The notes beneath the pieces are model-generated. The model ran no database searches. It was not told the origin of the DNA and was given only the letters and a program-made list of their open reading frames with translations. Shown here piece by piece: positions 24,479-32,811 of a stretch of 64,000 nt of DNA (positions are counted from its first letter, which is position 1; the number at the start of each line of letters is the position of its first letter). Position numbers and translations under genes: made by a program. Origin of the DNA: Pseudomonadota bacterium (lineage in GTDB: Bacteria > Pseudomonadota > Alphaproteobacteria > Rhizobiales > Devosiaceae); assembly GCA_023388175.1 (NCBI GenBank), contig JAEWGT010000005.1, positions 62,001 to 126,000 of the forward strand, written 5' to 3'.

Positions 24479-25963
24479 CTAGGCTTCTACAACCACAGGA
24501 GCGCCATGCCCCTGTGGCTGCTTTCCAGACGGCTTGAACACAAATGCCATGGCGAGAACCAGTCCGAACGAAATCACCTGATACCAGAGTGCCAATGCCG
24601 CCGCGTCGGCGAAGGCCGTCTGCGGTGTTGCTCCGCCAGCGAAATTGCCGGCAAGCTGCGAGAAGAAAATCTGCCCCACAAGCGCAATGCCCAGCGCGCC
24701 ACCGACCTGCTGGAACGCCTGCAAGGCCCCGGAACCGGCCCCGGCATCGCGCGGCGGCACATTGCGCAGCACGAGCTGGAACAGGGAAGAAAATCCCGTG
24801 CCCAGACCGACACCTGCAATGACCAGCGCCGGCAGGAAGGTCATGGCATCGATGGTCTGGCCGGCATTGGCAAAGATGAAATGCAGCCACAGAATACCGC
24901 CCGCCAGGAGCGCGCCTGCTGCGGCGAGACGGCTACGCAGGTAGTGAGAGCCGAACCGCCCGGCAATGAAAGACGCAATGAGCACGCCCACCGAAAATGG
25001 CGTATTGGCCAGGCCCGATTGCAGCGGCGTGAAACCGAATCCCGATTGCAGCAACAGCGATATCACCAGGAACATGCCCGGAATGCCCGAGGCGAAGACG
25101 GTCACGACGAATGCGCCGAACATGTAGTCGCGGTTGCGCAGCAGGTCGTAATTGAGCAATTGCGGCTGCCCCGCAGCTGCGCGGCGCTGCTGCCAGAAAT
25201 AGAAGGCCACCAGCAGCACGATACCCCCTGCCATCATCGCAAAGCTCCATGCCGGCCAATCGAAGGCACGCCCTTCGATGATCGGAAAGACCAGCGCCAC
25301 GATGCCCAGACCGAACAGGGCGATGCCGACATAGTCGTTGCTGAGATCCTTGTGCCCCGGCAGGCGCGGGATAAGCATCCAGCCGGCCACGATGGCGGCG
25401 ATGCCGATGGGAATGTTGACGAGGAAAATCGGCTGCCAGTCGAGCCCGAAAAGCTGCGCGTCGATCAGGATGCCGCCCAGGATCGGGCCACACACCGAGG
25501 CCAGGCCGGCGGACAGTCCGAACAGCGAAAAGGCCTGCCCTCGCTCGCCGGGAGGGAAGGTGACCGTGGCAATGGCCAGGACCTGCGGCGTCATCATCGC
25601 GCCGCCAATGCCCTGCAGGATACGGGCAAAGATCAGCATCTCGATATTATGCGCCAGTCCGCACAGGGCCGAGGCGGCGGTGAATGCGGCCACGCCCCAG
25701 AGGAACATCTTGGTGCGCCCCACAATGTCGCCCAGCCGCCCGAACGGCAGCAGCCCCAGCGCGAAAGCCAGCACATAGGCGGCCACGACCCATTCGATCT
25801 GGCTGTCCGTCGCGCCCAGGTTTTCGCGCATCGAAGGCAGCGCGACATTGACGATGGTGACATCGATCAGGTTCATGAAATTGGCGATCAGCAGGATGGC
25901 CAGCGATAGCCAGCGGCGCGGATCGGGGGGATTGGCGGTTTCTGCCGCATAGGTCTGGGACAT
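24479..25963 (-). CDS. MFS multidrug transporter, DHA2 family (14 helices)
   Basis: A 494-residue proton antiporter of the EmrB/QacA type. Motifs visible: DVTIVNVALPSM in helix 1, the loop LGDIVGRTKMF (motif A), GIGGAMMTPQVLAI and the SVCGPILGGILID motif C of drug antiporters. About 14 hydrophobic segments fit DHA2. The start MSQTYAAE at 25963 is preferred over a TTG at 25984. It lies 17 bases downstream of a TetR-type repressor on the same strand, so the pair is almost certainly one operon with the drug or metabolite pump under TetR control through the operator at 26608-26625. Confidence 0.9.
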   Translation of the reverse strand: MSQTYAAETANPPDPRRWLSLAILLIANFMNLIDVTIVNVALPSMRENLGATDSQIEWVVAAYVLAFALGLLPFGRLGDIVGRTKMFLWGVAAFTAASALCGLAHNIEMLIFARILQGIGGAMMTPQVLAIATVTFPPGERGQAFSLFGLSAGLASVCGPILGGILIDAQLFGLDWQPIFLVNIPIGIAAIVAGWMLIPRLPGHKDLSNDYVGIALFGLGIVALVFPIIEGRAFDWPAWSFAMMAGGIVLLVAFYFWQQRRAAAGQPQLLNYDLLRNRDYMFGAFVVTVFASGIPGMFLVISLLLQSGFGFTPLQSGLANTPFSVGVLIASFIAGRFGSHYLRSRLAAAGALLAGGILWLHFIFANAGQTIDAMTFLPALVIAGVGLGTGFSSLFQLVLRNVPPRDAGAGSGALQAFQQVGGALGIALVGQIFFSQLAGNFAGGATPQTAFADAAALALWYQVISFGLVLAMAFVFKPSGKQPQGHGAPVVVEA

Positions 25964-25980
25964 TTGAGGTCTCGTGGGGT

Positions 25981-26577
25981 TCAACTCTGGCGGCTGGCAA
26001 AAGCCCGCTCAAATTCGGCAAATACGGCAAGAATATCGGGGCGCTCGGGTCTGGAAATCCGCCAGCTTGCAACCATGCCCGCATAGATGCGCGCCGCGGC
26101 ATCCGCGTCGATATCGGGGCGGAGCGAGCCGTCTTCTGCACCCTTGCGGAAAATTTCGGCCAGCTGGGCCAGCCATCCGGAGCGCATCGGCCGCATGATG
26201 GCGGCGATGGCCGGATCGCGTCTGGCCCGCTCGGTCAGCTCAGCCATGACAGCAAGCCGCTCGGGCGCCTTTTCCAGGGACTCCATGGCGTCGTCAAATT
26301 CAATATGCAGCAGTTCCAGTCCGGTCCTGCCCTCGCGGGGCCGGCTCAGATCCTGAGCGCGAAACTCGTCCTTGAGGCTCTGCGCCACCAGACTGATCAG
26401 TGCTTCCTTGCTGGGCACGTGGTAATGCAGGGTGGCGATATTGATGCCGACGCGGGCCGCGATGTCGCGCGTCCTGAGGCCTTCCAGCCCCTTTTCGACA
26501 ATAAGACTGCGCGCGGCAGCGGCAATCGCTGCGCGTCGACCATCTCCGCTTTCACGCTTCTGGCTATCCTGTTCCAT
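25981..26577 (-). CDS. TetR-family transcriptional repressor
   Basis: A 198-residue repressor. The helix-turn-helix is in residues 13-60: AIAAAARSLIVEKGLEGLRT followed by IAARVGINIATLHYHVPSKE, with the YHVPSKEAL signature. The C-terminal ligand domain (70-198) is variable and rich in Arg and Ala; its inducer is unknown. It precedes the DHA2 transporter by 17 bases and is divergent from ilvA. A perfect palindrome 31 bases before its start suggests autoregulation and control of the transporter. Confidence 0.9.
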   Translation of the reverse strand: MEQDSQKRESGDGRRAAIAAAARSLIVEKGLEGLRTRDIAARVGINIATLHYHVPSKEALISLVAQSLKDEFRAQDLSRPREGRTGLELLHIEFDDAMESLEKAPERLAVMAELTERARRDPAIAAIMRPMRSGWLAQLAEIFRKGAEDGSLRPDIDADAAARIYAGMVASWRISRPERPDILAVFAEFERAFASRQS

Positions 26578-26607
26578 AGATGGCTCTTACGCCCGCGACA
26601 GGTTCTA

Positions 26608-26625
26608 ATCAATCACTTGATTGAT
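26608..26625. promoter_or_regulatory. Palindromic operator for the TetR repressor
   Basis: ATCAATCA-CT-TGATTGAT is a perfect 8+8 bp inverted repeat with a 2-base centre, in the tetR-ilvA spacer. Size and position are typical of TetR operators. Confidence 0.7.
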
Positions 26626-26726
26626 AGTGAATCACCATGCCTGACCTGCATGCTATGCCTGCTACTGGCGGTTGACATTTCGTGTCAGCGGGCGTCCATC
26701 AGCCCGCCAGTGCCGGAGCCGATACG

Positions 26727-28244
26727 ATGACCGACTATGTCCGCAAGATCCTGACCTCGTCCGTTTATGAAGTGGCGGAGCAGACCCCGCTCGAAGCCAT
26801 GGACCTGCTTTCCGAAAAACTCGGGCGCACCATTCTGGTCAAGCGCGAGGATCTCCAGCCGGTTTTCTCCTTCAAGATCCGGGGCGCGCATAATCGCATT
26901 GTCCATCTGAGCGCCGAAGAACGCGCGCGCGGCGTCATCTGCGCCTCGGCTGGCAATCATGCGCAGGGCGTGGCCTTGTCGGCCACCCGGCTTGGAATCC
27001 GCTCCATTGTGGTGATGCCCACCACGACCCCGATCATCAAGGTCAATGCCGTCAGGCGCCTCGGTGGCGAAGTCGTGCTGTTCGGCGACGGCTTCGACGC
27101 CGCCCGCGCCCATGCTGCAGGTCTGGCCGAGCGCCATGGTTATGTGTTCGTCCATCCCTTCGACGACCCCGACGTCATTGCTGGGCAGGGCACTGTGGGG
27201 CTTGAACTGATGCGCCAGCATCCCGAGCCCATTGGCGCCATCTACGTGCCGGTGGGCGGCGGGGGCCTAGCCGCTGGCATTGCCAGCTTCGTCAAATTCC
27301 TGCGGCCCGAAATCCGCGTCATTGGCGTCGAGCCCGAGGAAGCAGCCAGCATGAAGGCGGCCATCGCCGCCGGAAAGCCGGTGCCGCTGGATCAGGTGGG
27401 CCTGTTCGCCGATGGCGTCGCGGTGCGGCAGGTGGGCGAGGAAACCTTCCGCCTCTGCCGTGAGCTGCTGGACGATATCGTCACCGTTACGGCCGACGAA
27501 ATCTGCGCCGCCATCAAGGACATTTTCGACGACCACCGGGCCATTACCGAGCCCGCGGGCGCCCTGGCCCTGGCCGGGCTGCGCCGCGACATCGAAGATG
27601 GCAATGCGCCGGAGGGTGCGCTCATTGCCATCAATTCGGGCGCCAATGTCAATTTCGACCGGCTGCGCTATGTGGCCGAACGCGCCGAAATCGGCGAACG
27701 GGCCGAGGCGCTGCTGGCCGTGACCATCCCCGAACGGCCCGGTGCCTATCGGGCCTTCATCCGGCTGATTGGCCAGCGGGCCATCACCGAATTCAACTAC
27801 CGCTTTGCTCCGGGCGCCAGCGCCAACATCTTTGTCGGCGTCAAGCTCTCCGGCGGCGACGCGGAAAAGCACGACATCATCACCATGCTTGAGGCCAATG
27901 GCCTCGGCGTGACGGACATGACCGACAACGAGGTCGCCAAGCTGCATGTGCGCCACATGGTCGGTGGCCGCGCCGCTGGCATCAGCGACGAAATGGTGTT
28001 CCGGTTCCAGTTCCCCGAACGGCCCGGGGCGCTGCTCAAATTCCTCGAAGGGCTGAACGACGCCTGGAACATTAGCCTGTTCCACTACCGCAATCATGGC
28101 GCCGATTACGGTCGCGTTCTGGTGGGCATTCAAGCGCCGGCGGCGACCCGCTCGAACCTGTTCGAGCATATCGATGCCATCGGCTTCCCCTATTGGGACG
28201 AGACCGAAAATCCAGCCTATCGACAATTTCTCGATCTGGCGTGA
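26727..28244 (+). CDS. ilvA: Threonine ammonia-lyase, biosynthetic
   Basis: A 505-residue PLP enzyme deaminating threonine to 2-oxobutanoate, the committed step to isoleucine. The catalytic domain (1-320) shows the PLP lysine in FSFKIRGAHNRI, SAGNHAQGVALSA, and the phosphate-binding VPVGGGGLAAGIA. Two ACT-like regulatory repeats follow: AVTIPERPGAYRAFIRLIG (about 330) and RFQFPERPGALLKFLEGLN (about 425), the arrangement of the long isoleucine-inhibited enzymes. ATG at 26727 has GGAG 8 bases upstream; the frame opens 15 codons earlier. It appears to be a single-gene unit. Confidence 0.96.
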   Translation: MTDYVRKILTSSVYEVAEQTPLEAMDLLSEKLGRTILVKREDLQPVFSFKIRGAHNRIVHLSAEERARGVICASAGNHAQGVALSATRLGIRSIVVMPTTTPIIKVNAVRRLGGEVVLFGDGFDAARAHAAGLAERHGYVFVHPFDDPDVIAGQGTVGLELMRQHPEPIGAIYVPVGGGGLAAGIASFVKFLRPEIRVIGVEPEEAASMKAAIAAGKPVPLDQVGLFADGVAVRQVGEETFRLCRELLDDIVTVTADEICAAIKDIFDDHRAITEPAGALALAGLRRDIEDGNAPEGALIAINSGANVNFDRLRYVAERAEIGERAEALLAVTIPERPGAYRAFIRLIGQRAITEFNYRFAPGASANIFVGVKLSGGDAEKHDIITMLEANGLGVTDMTDNEVAKLHVRHMVGGRAAGISDEMVFRFQFPERPGALLKFLEGLNDAWNISLFHYRNHGADYGRVLVGIQAPAATRSNLFEHIDAIGFPYWDETENPAYRQFLDLA

Positions 28245-28410
28245 ACCCCATGAACAGGGTTCGACGTTAGGCTGAAATATACCGCTAGTATCAAGACGGA
28301 CGCATTTTAGCCCTGAAGCCATTGCAAATGGCGCAGCCAGGGACAATCTGCTGTCAAATGCATGCCGGTGGCCTGCCGGCGCCATTTTCAATCGTGAGGG
28401 ACACGACACC

Positions 28411-29682
28411 ATGATCAGGACGATGAAGACGACCGGCCTAATGCTCGCCTCGGGCCTTGCAACGCTGGCGATGATGCAGCCGGCCATGGCGCTGGATGCA
28501 GAGGCATTCGTCGATCGCATCGAAGCGGTTTACAAGTTCATGGGCTATGATCTGGCCTTCGGCCCCGCAACCGTGGACGGCGATACGGTTACCATCGACG
28601 GCCTCACCGTCGGCATGACCGGCCTCACCGAAGAGCCCGCCCAGATCGACACCACGCTGACCTTCACCGGCGTCGTCGAGAATGACGATGGCAGCTATTC
28701 CGCGGACGAGCTGACCGTGCCGGACGTCGACACCGAATTTGCCAGCGACCCGGTCGGCCATGTCAGCCTCACCGGCATCGTGGCGCAGGATCTCTGGTTC
28801 CCGCCGGAAGGCGATACCAGTGCCGAATCGCTGATGCAGACCATGGGCCGCTTTGCCACCGGTCCGCTTGTGGTCAGCCGCGATGGCGTCGAGTTCGTCA
28901 AGATTGACGGCATGGAAGTCGCTTCCGACTTCACCTATGCCGAGGACGACTCGCTGGAAAGCATCGTCTCCAATGTCTCCGTCGCCAATATCTGGGCCGA
29001 CCTCTCCATCATTGACGCGATTGGCGAGGAGGCCTCTGCCGATGCCGAGAGCGACGGCGAGACCCCCCAGGCGTCTGAAGCAGCCGCTGTCATCGAAGCG
29101 CTGGGCCTCACCACCATCAACGGCAACATCACCCAGTCCATGACCTGGACCATGGCAGACGGCCGCCTGACCATTGAAGAATCGCTGATCGATTTCGACA
29201 ATGTCGGTGCCCTGAACCTGACCTTCGACATTACCGGCTTCACCCTGGACGTGCTCGACAAGCTCTATGCCATGCAGTCGAACGAGCTCGACCCCATGAG
29301 CGAGGAAGCCCAGGCCCAGCAGATGCTGATGGGCATGGAAATGGCGCGTGCCCTTTCCATTGCCGGCGCAACGGTGCGTTATGACGATGCCGGTCTGGCA
29401 GGCAACCTGCTGGATATGTTCGCCGCGCAGTCCGGCGTTGAGCGCGCCCAGTTCGTCCAGTCGATCAAGCCCGCATTGCCGGTCATGATCGGCGAGGCCG
29501 GCATCCCCGCGCTCACGGCAATGGTTGTGCCCGAGCTCGAAGCCTTCCTCGATGACCCGCAGAGCCTTGAGGTTGTCGTTGCGCCGCCCAGCCCCACCAG
29601 TTTCCTGGTGCTCGCCGCGGCCGCTGCCAACCCGGCAGGGCTGATCACGGCTCTGGGCCTCGCGGTCACGGCAAACCAGTAA
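28411..29682 (+). CDS. Exported protein of unknown function
   Basis: A 423-residue protein that I do not recognise. It has a Sec signal peptide (GLMLASGLATLAMMQPAMA, cut near residue 27), then repeated beta-strand pairs with TVDGDTVTIDGLTVGM and VVSRDGVEFVKIDGMEVAS patterns, a short acidic linker near 210, and a helical region around 265-380. It is rich in Asp, Glu, Thr and Ala and has a predicted low pI. The hydrophobic end (FLVLAAAAANPAGLITALGL) could be a membrane or surface-associated helix. It is a single gene between ilvA and a pyrimidine nucleotidase, closed by a strong terminator, in a 166-base spacer with no clear promoter. Confidence 0.75.
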   Translation: MIRTMKTTGLMLASGLATLAMMQPAMALDAEAFVDRIEAVYKFMGYDLAFGPATVDGDTVTIDGLTVGMTGLTEEPAQIDTTLTFTGVVENDDGSYSADELTVPDVDTEFASDPVGHVSLTGIVAQDLWFPPEGDTSAESLMQTMGRFATGPLVVSRDGVEFVKIDGMEVASDFTYAEDDSLESIVSNVSVANIWADLSIIDAIGEEASADAESDGETPQASEAAAVIEALGLTTINGNITQSMTWTMADGRLTIEESLIDFDNVGALNLTFDITGFTLDVLDKLYAMQSNELDPMSEEAQAQQMLMGMEMARALSIAGATVRYDDAGLAGNLLDMFAAQSGVERAQFVQSIKPALPVMIGEAGIPALTAMVVPELEAFLDDPQSLEVVVAPPSPTSFLVLAAAAANPAGLITALGLAVTANQ

Positions 29683-29694
29683 CGCCGTTTTATA

Positions 29695-29730
29695 AAGGGC
29701 CGCATCAGATGATGCGGCCCTTCGCTTTTT
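29695..29730 (+). terminator. Terminator after the unknown exported protein
   Basis: AAGGGCCGCATCA-GA-TGATGCGGCCCTT is a perfect 13-bp stem, followed by CGCTTTTT, 13 bases past the stop. Confidence 0.9.
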
Positions 29731-29746
29731 CGGGCATTATCCCGCC

Positions 29747-30436
29747 ATGACTTCTGTTTCCGGCTTCGGCCATATCACCGATTGGGTGTTCGATCTCGAC
29801 AACACCCTCTATCCGCGCGAATGCAATCTGTTCGCGCAGATCGACATCCGCATCACCCAATACGTGATGGACCTGACCCGGCTGGATTTTGCCGCCGCGC
29901 GGTCGCTCCAGAAGGATTATTACCGGGATTTCGGCACCACGCTGAACGGGCTCATGCAGCAGCACAGCATCGACCCCGACCATTTCCTCAACAATGTCCA
30001 TGCCATCGACTATTCCCCTGTCGATCCGCATCCCGATCTGGTCGAGGCCATTCGCGCCCTGCCCGGCCGCAAGTTCATTCTCACCAATGGCGACAACAAT
30101 CACGCCCGCTCGGTGCTGTCCCGGCTGGGGGGCGCCGATCTCTTCGAGAACATGCACGACATCCGCGACATGACCTTCGTGCCCAAGCCGCATCGCGCCG
30201 CCTATGACGGCTTCTTCACCCGCTTCGACATCGAGCCATCGCGGGCCATCATGTTCGACGATCTCGAAAAGAATCTCGTCGTGCCCCATGAAGTCGGCAT
30301 GGCCACGGTGCAGGTCGTGCCCGGCGACGATTTCACCCATGAGCAGGTCGATGCCTGGGAGCTTGGCCGCACCACCGGTCCGCATGTCCATCACGTCACC
30401 GGCGATCTGGCAGGCTTTTTGCGCAATCTGAAATAG
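29747..30436 (+). CDS. HAD-family pyrimidine 5'-nucleotidase
   Basis: A 229-residue cytosolic phosphatase. The four HAD motifs are present: I, WVFDLDNTLYPR with the nucleophilic Asp; II, FILTNGDNNH; III, the Lys of VPKPHRAAYDG; IV, IMFDDLEKNL. The C1-type cap helices and length agree with the yeast SDT1/PHM8-like pyrimidine 5'-nucleotidases common in alphaproteobacteria, which release nucleosides from UMP/CMP or detoxify modified bases. It starts just after the terminator and is 41 bases ahead of an ABC exporter on the same strand, possibly a shared transcript. Confidence 0.87.
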   Translation: MTSVSGFGHITDWVFDLDNTLYPRECNLFAQIDIRITQYVMDLTRLDFAAARSLQKDYYRDFGTTLNGLMQQHSIDPDHFLNNVHAIDYSPVDPHPDLVEAIRALPGRKFILTNGDNNHARSVLSRLGGADLFENMHDIRDMTFVPKPHRAAYDGFFTRFDIEPSRAIMFDDLEKNLVVPHEVGMATVQVVPGDDFTHEQVDAWELGRTTGPHVHHVTGDLAGFLRNLK

Positions 30437-30477
30437 GCCCTATTCTCCCCGCGACCGGGGCACATTACATTGGCCGC

Positions 30478-32355
30478 ATGACCGACCTCCCCGGACGCCG
30501 TCCGCCTCCCCTGCCCGACGAAAACCCCACCCTCAGGCAGCGTCTCGAAAATCTGGCTCATCTCGGCCGGCTCGTCGCCCAGATCTGGCGCACCAGCCGC
30601 TGGCTGACGCTGGCCTCCATTTGCCTGCGCCTCGTGGCCGCACTCCAGCCCGTCGCCGTGCTCTATGTCGGCAAGCTCATCGTCGACGAAGTCGTGCGGC
30701 TGACCGGCATTACCCCGCCCGGTCCCGCGATTTTGGATTGGTGGAACGCTGGCCTGCTCGAACCGATCATGCTGCTCCTGCTGCTCGAACTTGCGCTGGT
30801 TCTGGCCAATGACATTATCGCCCGCGCCACCGGGCTGGTGGATTCCATTCTCTCCGAGCTTCATGCCAATCAGGTCAGCATCGAGCTCATGGCCCATGCC
30901 GCCAGGCTGGATCTGCAACATTTTGAAAGCGCCGAATATCAGGACCGGCTGGAGCGGGCGCGGCGGCAGGCTGCCGGGCGCAATGCCCTGCTCAGCCAGA
31001 TGTTCGGACAGGCGCAGGACATTTTGACGGTCATCACCCTTGCCGCCGGCCTCTTCATCTATGCGCCCTGGCTGATCCTGCTCCTGCCGCTGAGCTTCAT
31101 TCCCTCCATCTGGGGCGAGACCCGGTTCAACACCCTGGCCTATATGCTGAGCCGCTGGCGCACCCCGGAACGCCGCGAAATCGAGTATCTCCGCCACATC
31201 GGCGCCAGCGCCGAAACCGCCAAGGAGGTCAAGCTTTTCGGCCTGGGCGACTACCTCATCAGCCGCTTCCGCAAGCTCGCCCACGCCATCTTTCTCGAAA
31301 ACCGCCGCGTCGCGGTGCTGCGTGCAGGCTGGGGCGCGGTCTTTGCCGGCATAGCGAGCCTGGCCTATTACGCCGCCTATGCCTACATCGTCTGGCGCAC
31401 CATTACCGGCGAATTCACCCTCGGCGATCTGGCCTTTCTCTCCGGCTCGTTCCTGCGGCTCAATGGCCTGTTCCAGAAAATCCTGCTCGGCTTCACCCAG
31501 ATTGCCGGGCAATCCATGTATCTGGACGATCTCTTTTCCTTCTTCGAGATCGAGCCGACCGTGCTTCCGCCCGCCGATCCGAGATCCTTCCCCACCCCTG
31601 TCAGCAAGGCCATTGTCTTTGACAATGTCGGCTTCCGCTATCCGGACACGGACAATTGGGTGGTGCGCAGCCTCTCCTTCACCCTGCCCGCCGGGGAAAC
31701 GCTGGCGCTGGTGGGCGAGAATGGAGCGGGCAAGACCACGATCGCCAAGCTCCTCACCCGCCTTTACGATCCGAGCGAAGGCCGCATAACCGTCGACGGC
31801 ATCGATCTCAAAGACATGGACCCGCGTGATATCCACGCCCATGTCGGGGTGATCTTTCAGGATTTCATCCGCTACAGCTTCTCGGCCCGCGACAATATCG
31901 GGGTGGGCCGTATCGAAGCGCGCGAGGATCAGGGGCGCATTGAAGAAGCGGCGGAGCAGAGCCTCGCCGACGCCGTCATTGCCAAACTGCCCAAGGGCTA
32001 TGATCAGCAGCTCGGACGCCTGTTCAAGCAGGGCCGCGACCTGTCTGGCGGCGAATGGCAGAAAGTCGCCATTGCCCGCGCCTATATGCGCGATGCCGAG
32101 TTGATCATCCTCGACGAGCCCACCGCAGCACTGGACGCCAAGGCCGAGGCCGAGGTCTTTTCCCGTTTCAAGGAACTGGCGCAGGGCAAGACGGCGGTGA
32201 TCATCTCCCACCGCTTCTCGACCGTCCGCATGGCCGACCGCATTCTGGTGCTCAACAATGGCGCAATTCTCGAAGCCGGCACGCATGAGGATCTGGTGGC
32301 GCAAAAGGGCCGCTATGCCGAGCTCTTTGAATTGCAGGCCGCCGGCTATCGCTGA
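30478..32355 (+). CDS. ABC exporter, fused permease and ATPase
   Basis: A 625-residue half-transporter that should dimerise. The N-terminal transmembrane domain (about 35-350) has hydrophobic segments near 40-60, 90-110, 180-205 and 285-310. The nucleotide domain (about 380-620) has Walker A VGENGAGKTTIAKLL, Q-loop IFQDFIRYS, signature LSGGEWQKVAIARA and Walker B LIILDEPTAALDAKAE, then the switch His in ISHRFSTV. The shape resembles the MsbA/LapB-like type IV exporters, but nothing identifies a substrate. No accessory or outer-membrane gene is adjacent. Confidence 0.9.
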   Translation: MTDLPGRRPPPLPDENPTLRQRLENLAHLGRLVAQIWRTSRWLTLASICLRLVAALQPVAVLYVGKLIVDEVVRLTGITPPGPAILDWWNAGLLEPIMLLLLLELALVLANDIIARATGLVDSILSELHANQVSIELMAHAARLDLQHFESAEYQDRLERARRQAAGRNALLSQMFGQAQDILTVITLAAGLFIYAPWLILLLPLSFIPSIWGETRFNTLAYMLSRWRTPERREIEYLRHIGASAETAKEVKLFGLGDYLISRFRKLAHAIFLENRRVAVLRAGWGAVFAGIASLAYYAAYAYIVWRTITGEFTLGDLAFLSGSFLRLNGLFQKILLGFTQIAGQSMYLDDLFSFFEIEPTVLPPADPRSFPTPVSKAIVFDNVGFRYPDTDNWVVRSLSFTLPAGETLALVGENGAGKTTIAKLLTRLYDPSEGRITVDGIDLKDMDPRDIHAHVGVIFQDFIRYSFSARDNIGVGRIEAREDQGRIEEAAEQSLADAVIAKLPKGYDQQLGRLFKQGRDLSGGEWQKVAIARAYMRDAELIILDEPTAALDAKAEAEVFSRFKELAQGKTAVIISHRFSTVRMADRILVLNNGAILEAGTHEDLVAQKGRYAELFELQAAGYR

Positions 32356-32423
32356 GACCGGCTGGTCAAGTCCGGTGAAGCGTCTTACCTAATTGAGACA
32401 GCAAGCCCAGAACGGACCCCCGC

Positions 32424-32750
32424 GTGCCCCTGCCCGAAGAGAACCACATCACGGTCATTGCCGAGACCTATCGCCTGCTGGGTGATCCAACCCGGCTCAA
32501 GATCGTGCTGACCTGCCTTGATGGCCCCATTGCCGTCGGCGACATTGCCAAGGCGACCGGGGCCAGCCAGTCCCTTGTCAGCCACCATCTGCGCCTGCTG
32601 CGCGCCGCGCGTCTGGTGCGCGGCACGAGGCGCAATAAACAGGTTCTCTACGAAGCCGCCGATGACCATGTCGCGCGCATGCTGGCAGACATGCTGGCCC
32701 ATGCCACCGAAGAACACGACCATGATGCCGAACGGGATGACGACGCTTAG
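32424..32750 (+). CDS. ArsR/SmtB-family metal-sensing repressor (zinc type)
   Basis: A 108-residue winged-helix repressor starting at GTG 32424. The helix-turn-helix is IAKATGASQSLVSHHLRLLRAA (near 40-62). The alpha-5 metal site is complete and matches SmtB: D80-x-H82-x10-H93-x2-E96, a zinc site bridging the dimer. A cysteine at 31 could add an alpha-3N site. The His/Asp-rich tail (HDHDAERDDDA) may also hold metal. It lies 61 bases before a CDF zinc exporter with two dyads between them, so it most likely represses that gene until zinc rises. Confidence 0.9.
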   Translation: MPLPEENHITVIAETYRLLGDPTRLKIVLTCLDGPIAVGDIAKATGASQSLVSHHLRLLRAARLVRGTRRNKQVLYEAADDHVARMLADMLAHATEEHDHDAERDDDA

Positions 32751-32768
32751 CACCGGCTTGACACCATA

Positions 32769-32800
32769 ATATGAATTAGTGTTCATATGTAAATATGAAC
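32769..32800. promoter_or_regulatory. Double dyad operator for the SmtB-like repressor
   Basis: ATATGAA (32769-32775) and TTCATAT (32782-32788) form one inverted repeat, and GTTCATAT (32781-32788) with ATATGAAC (32793-32800) form a second that shares its left arm. A TTGACA at 32758-32763 lies just upstream, so bound repressor would cover the promoter. This is the usual architecture of ArsR/SmtB operators. Confidence 0.72.
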
Positions 32801-32811
32801 AGGGTGCCACG

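Noticed and set aside
30391..32304. 637-codon minus-strand open frame opposite the ABC exporter
   Set aside because: No motif or domain; open only because of high third-position GC in the real gene.
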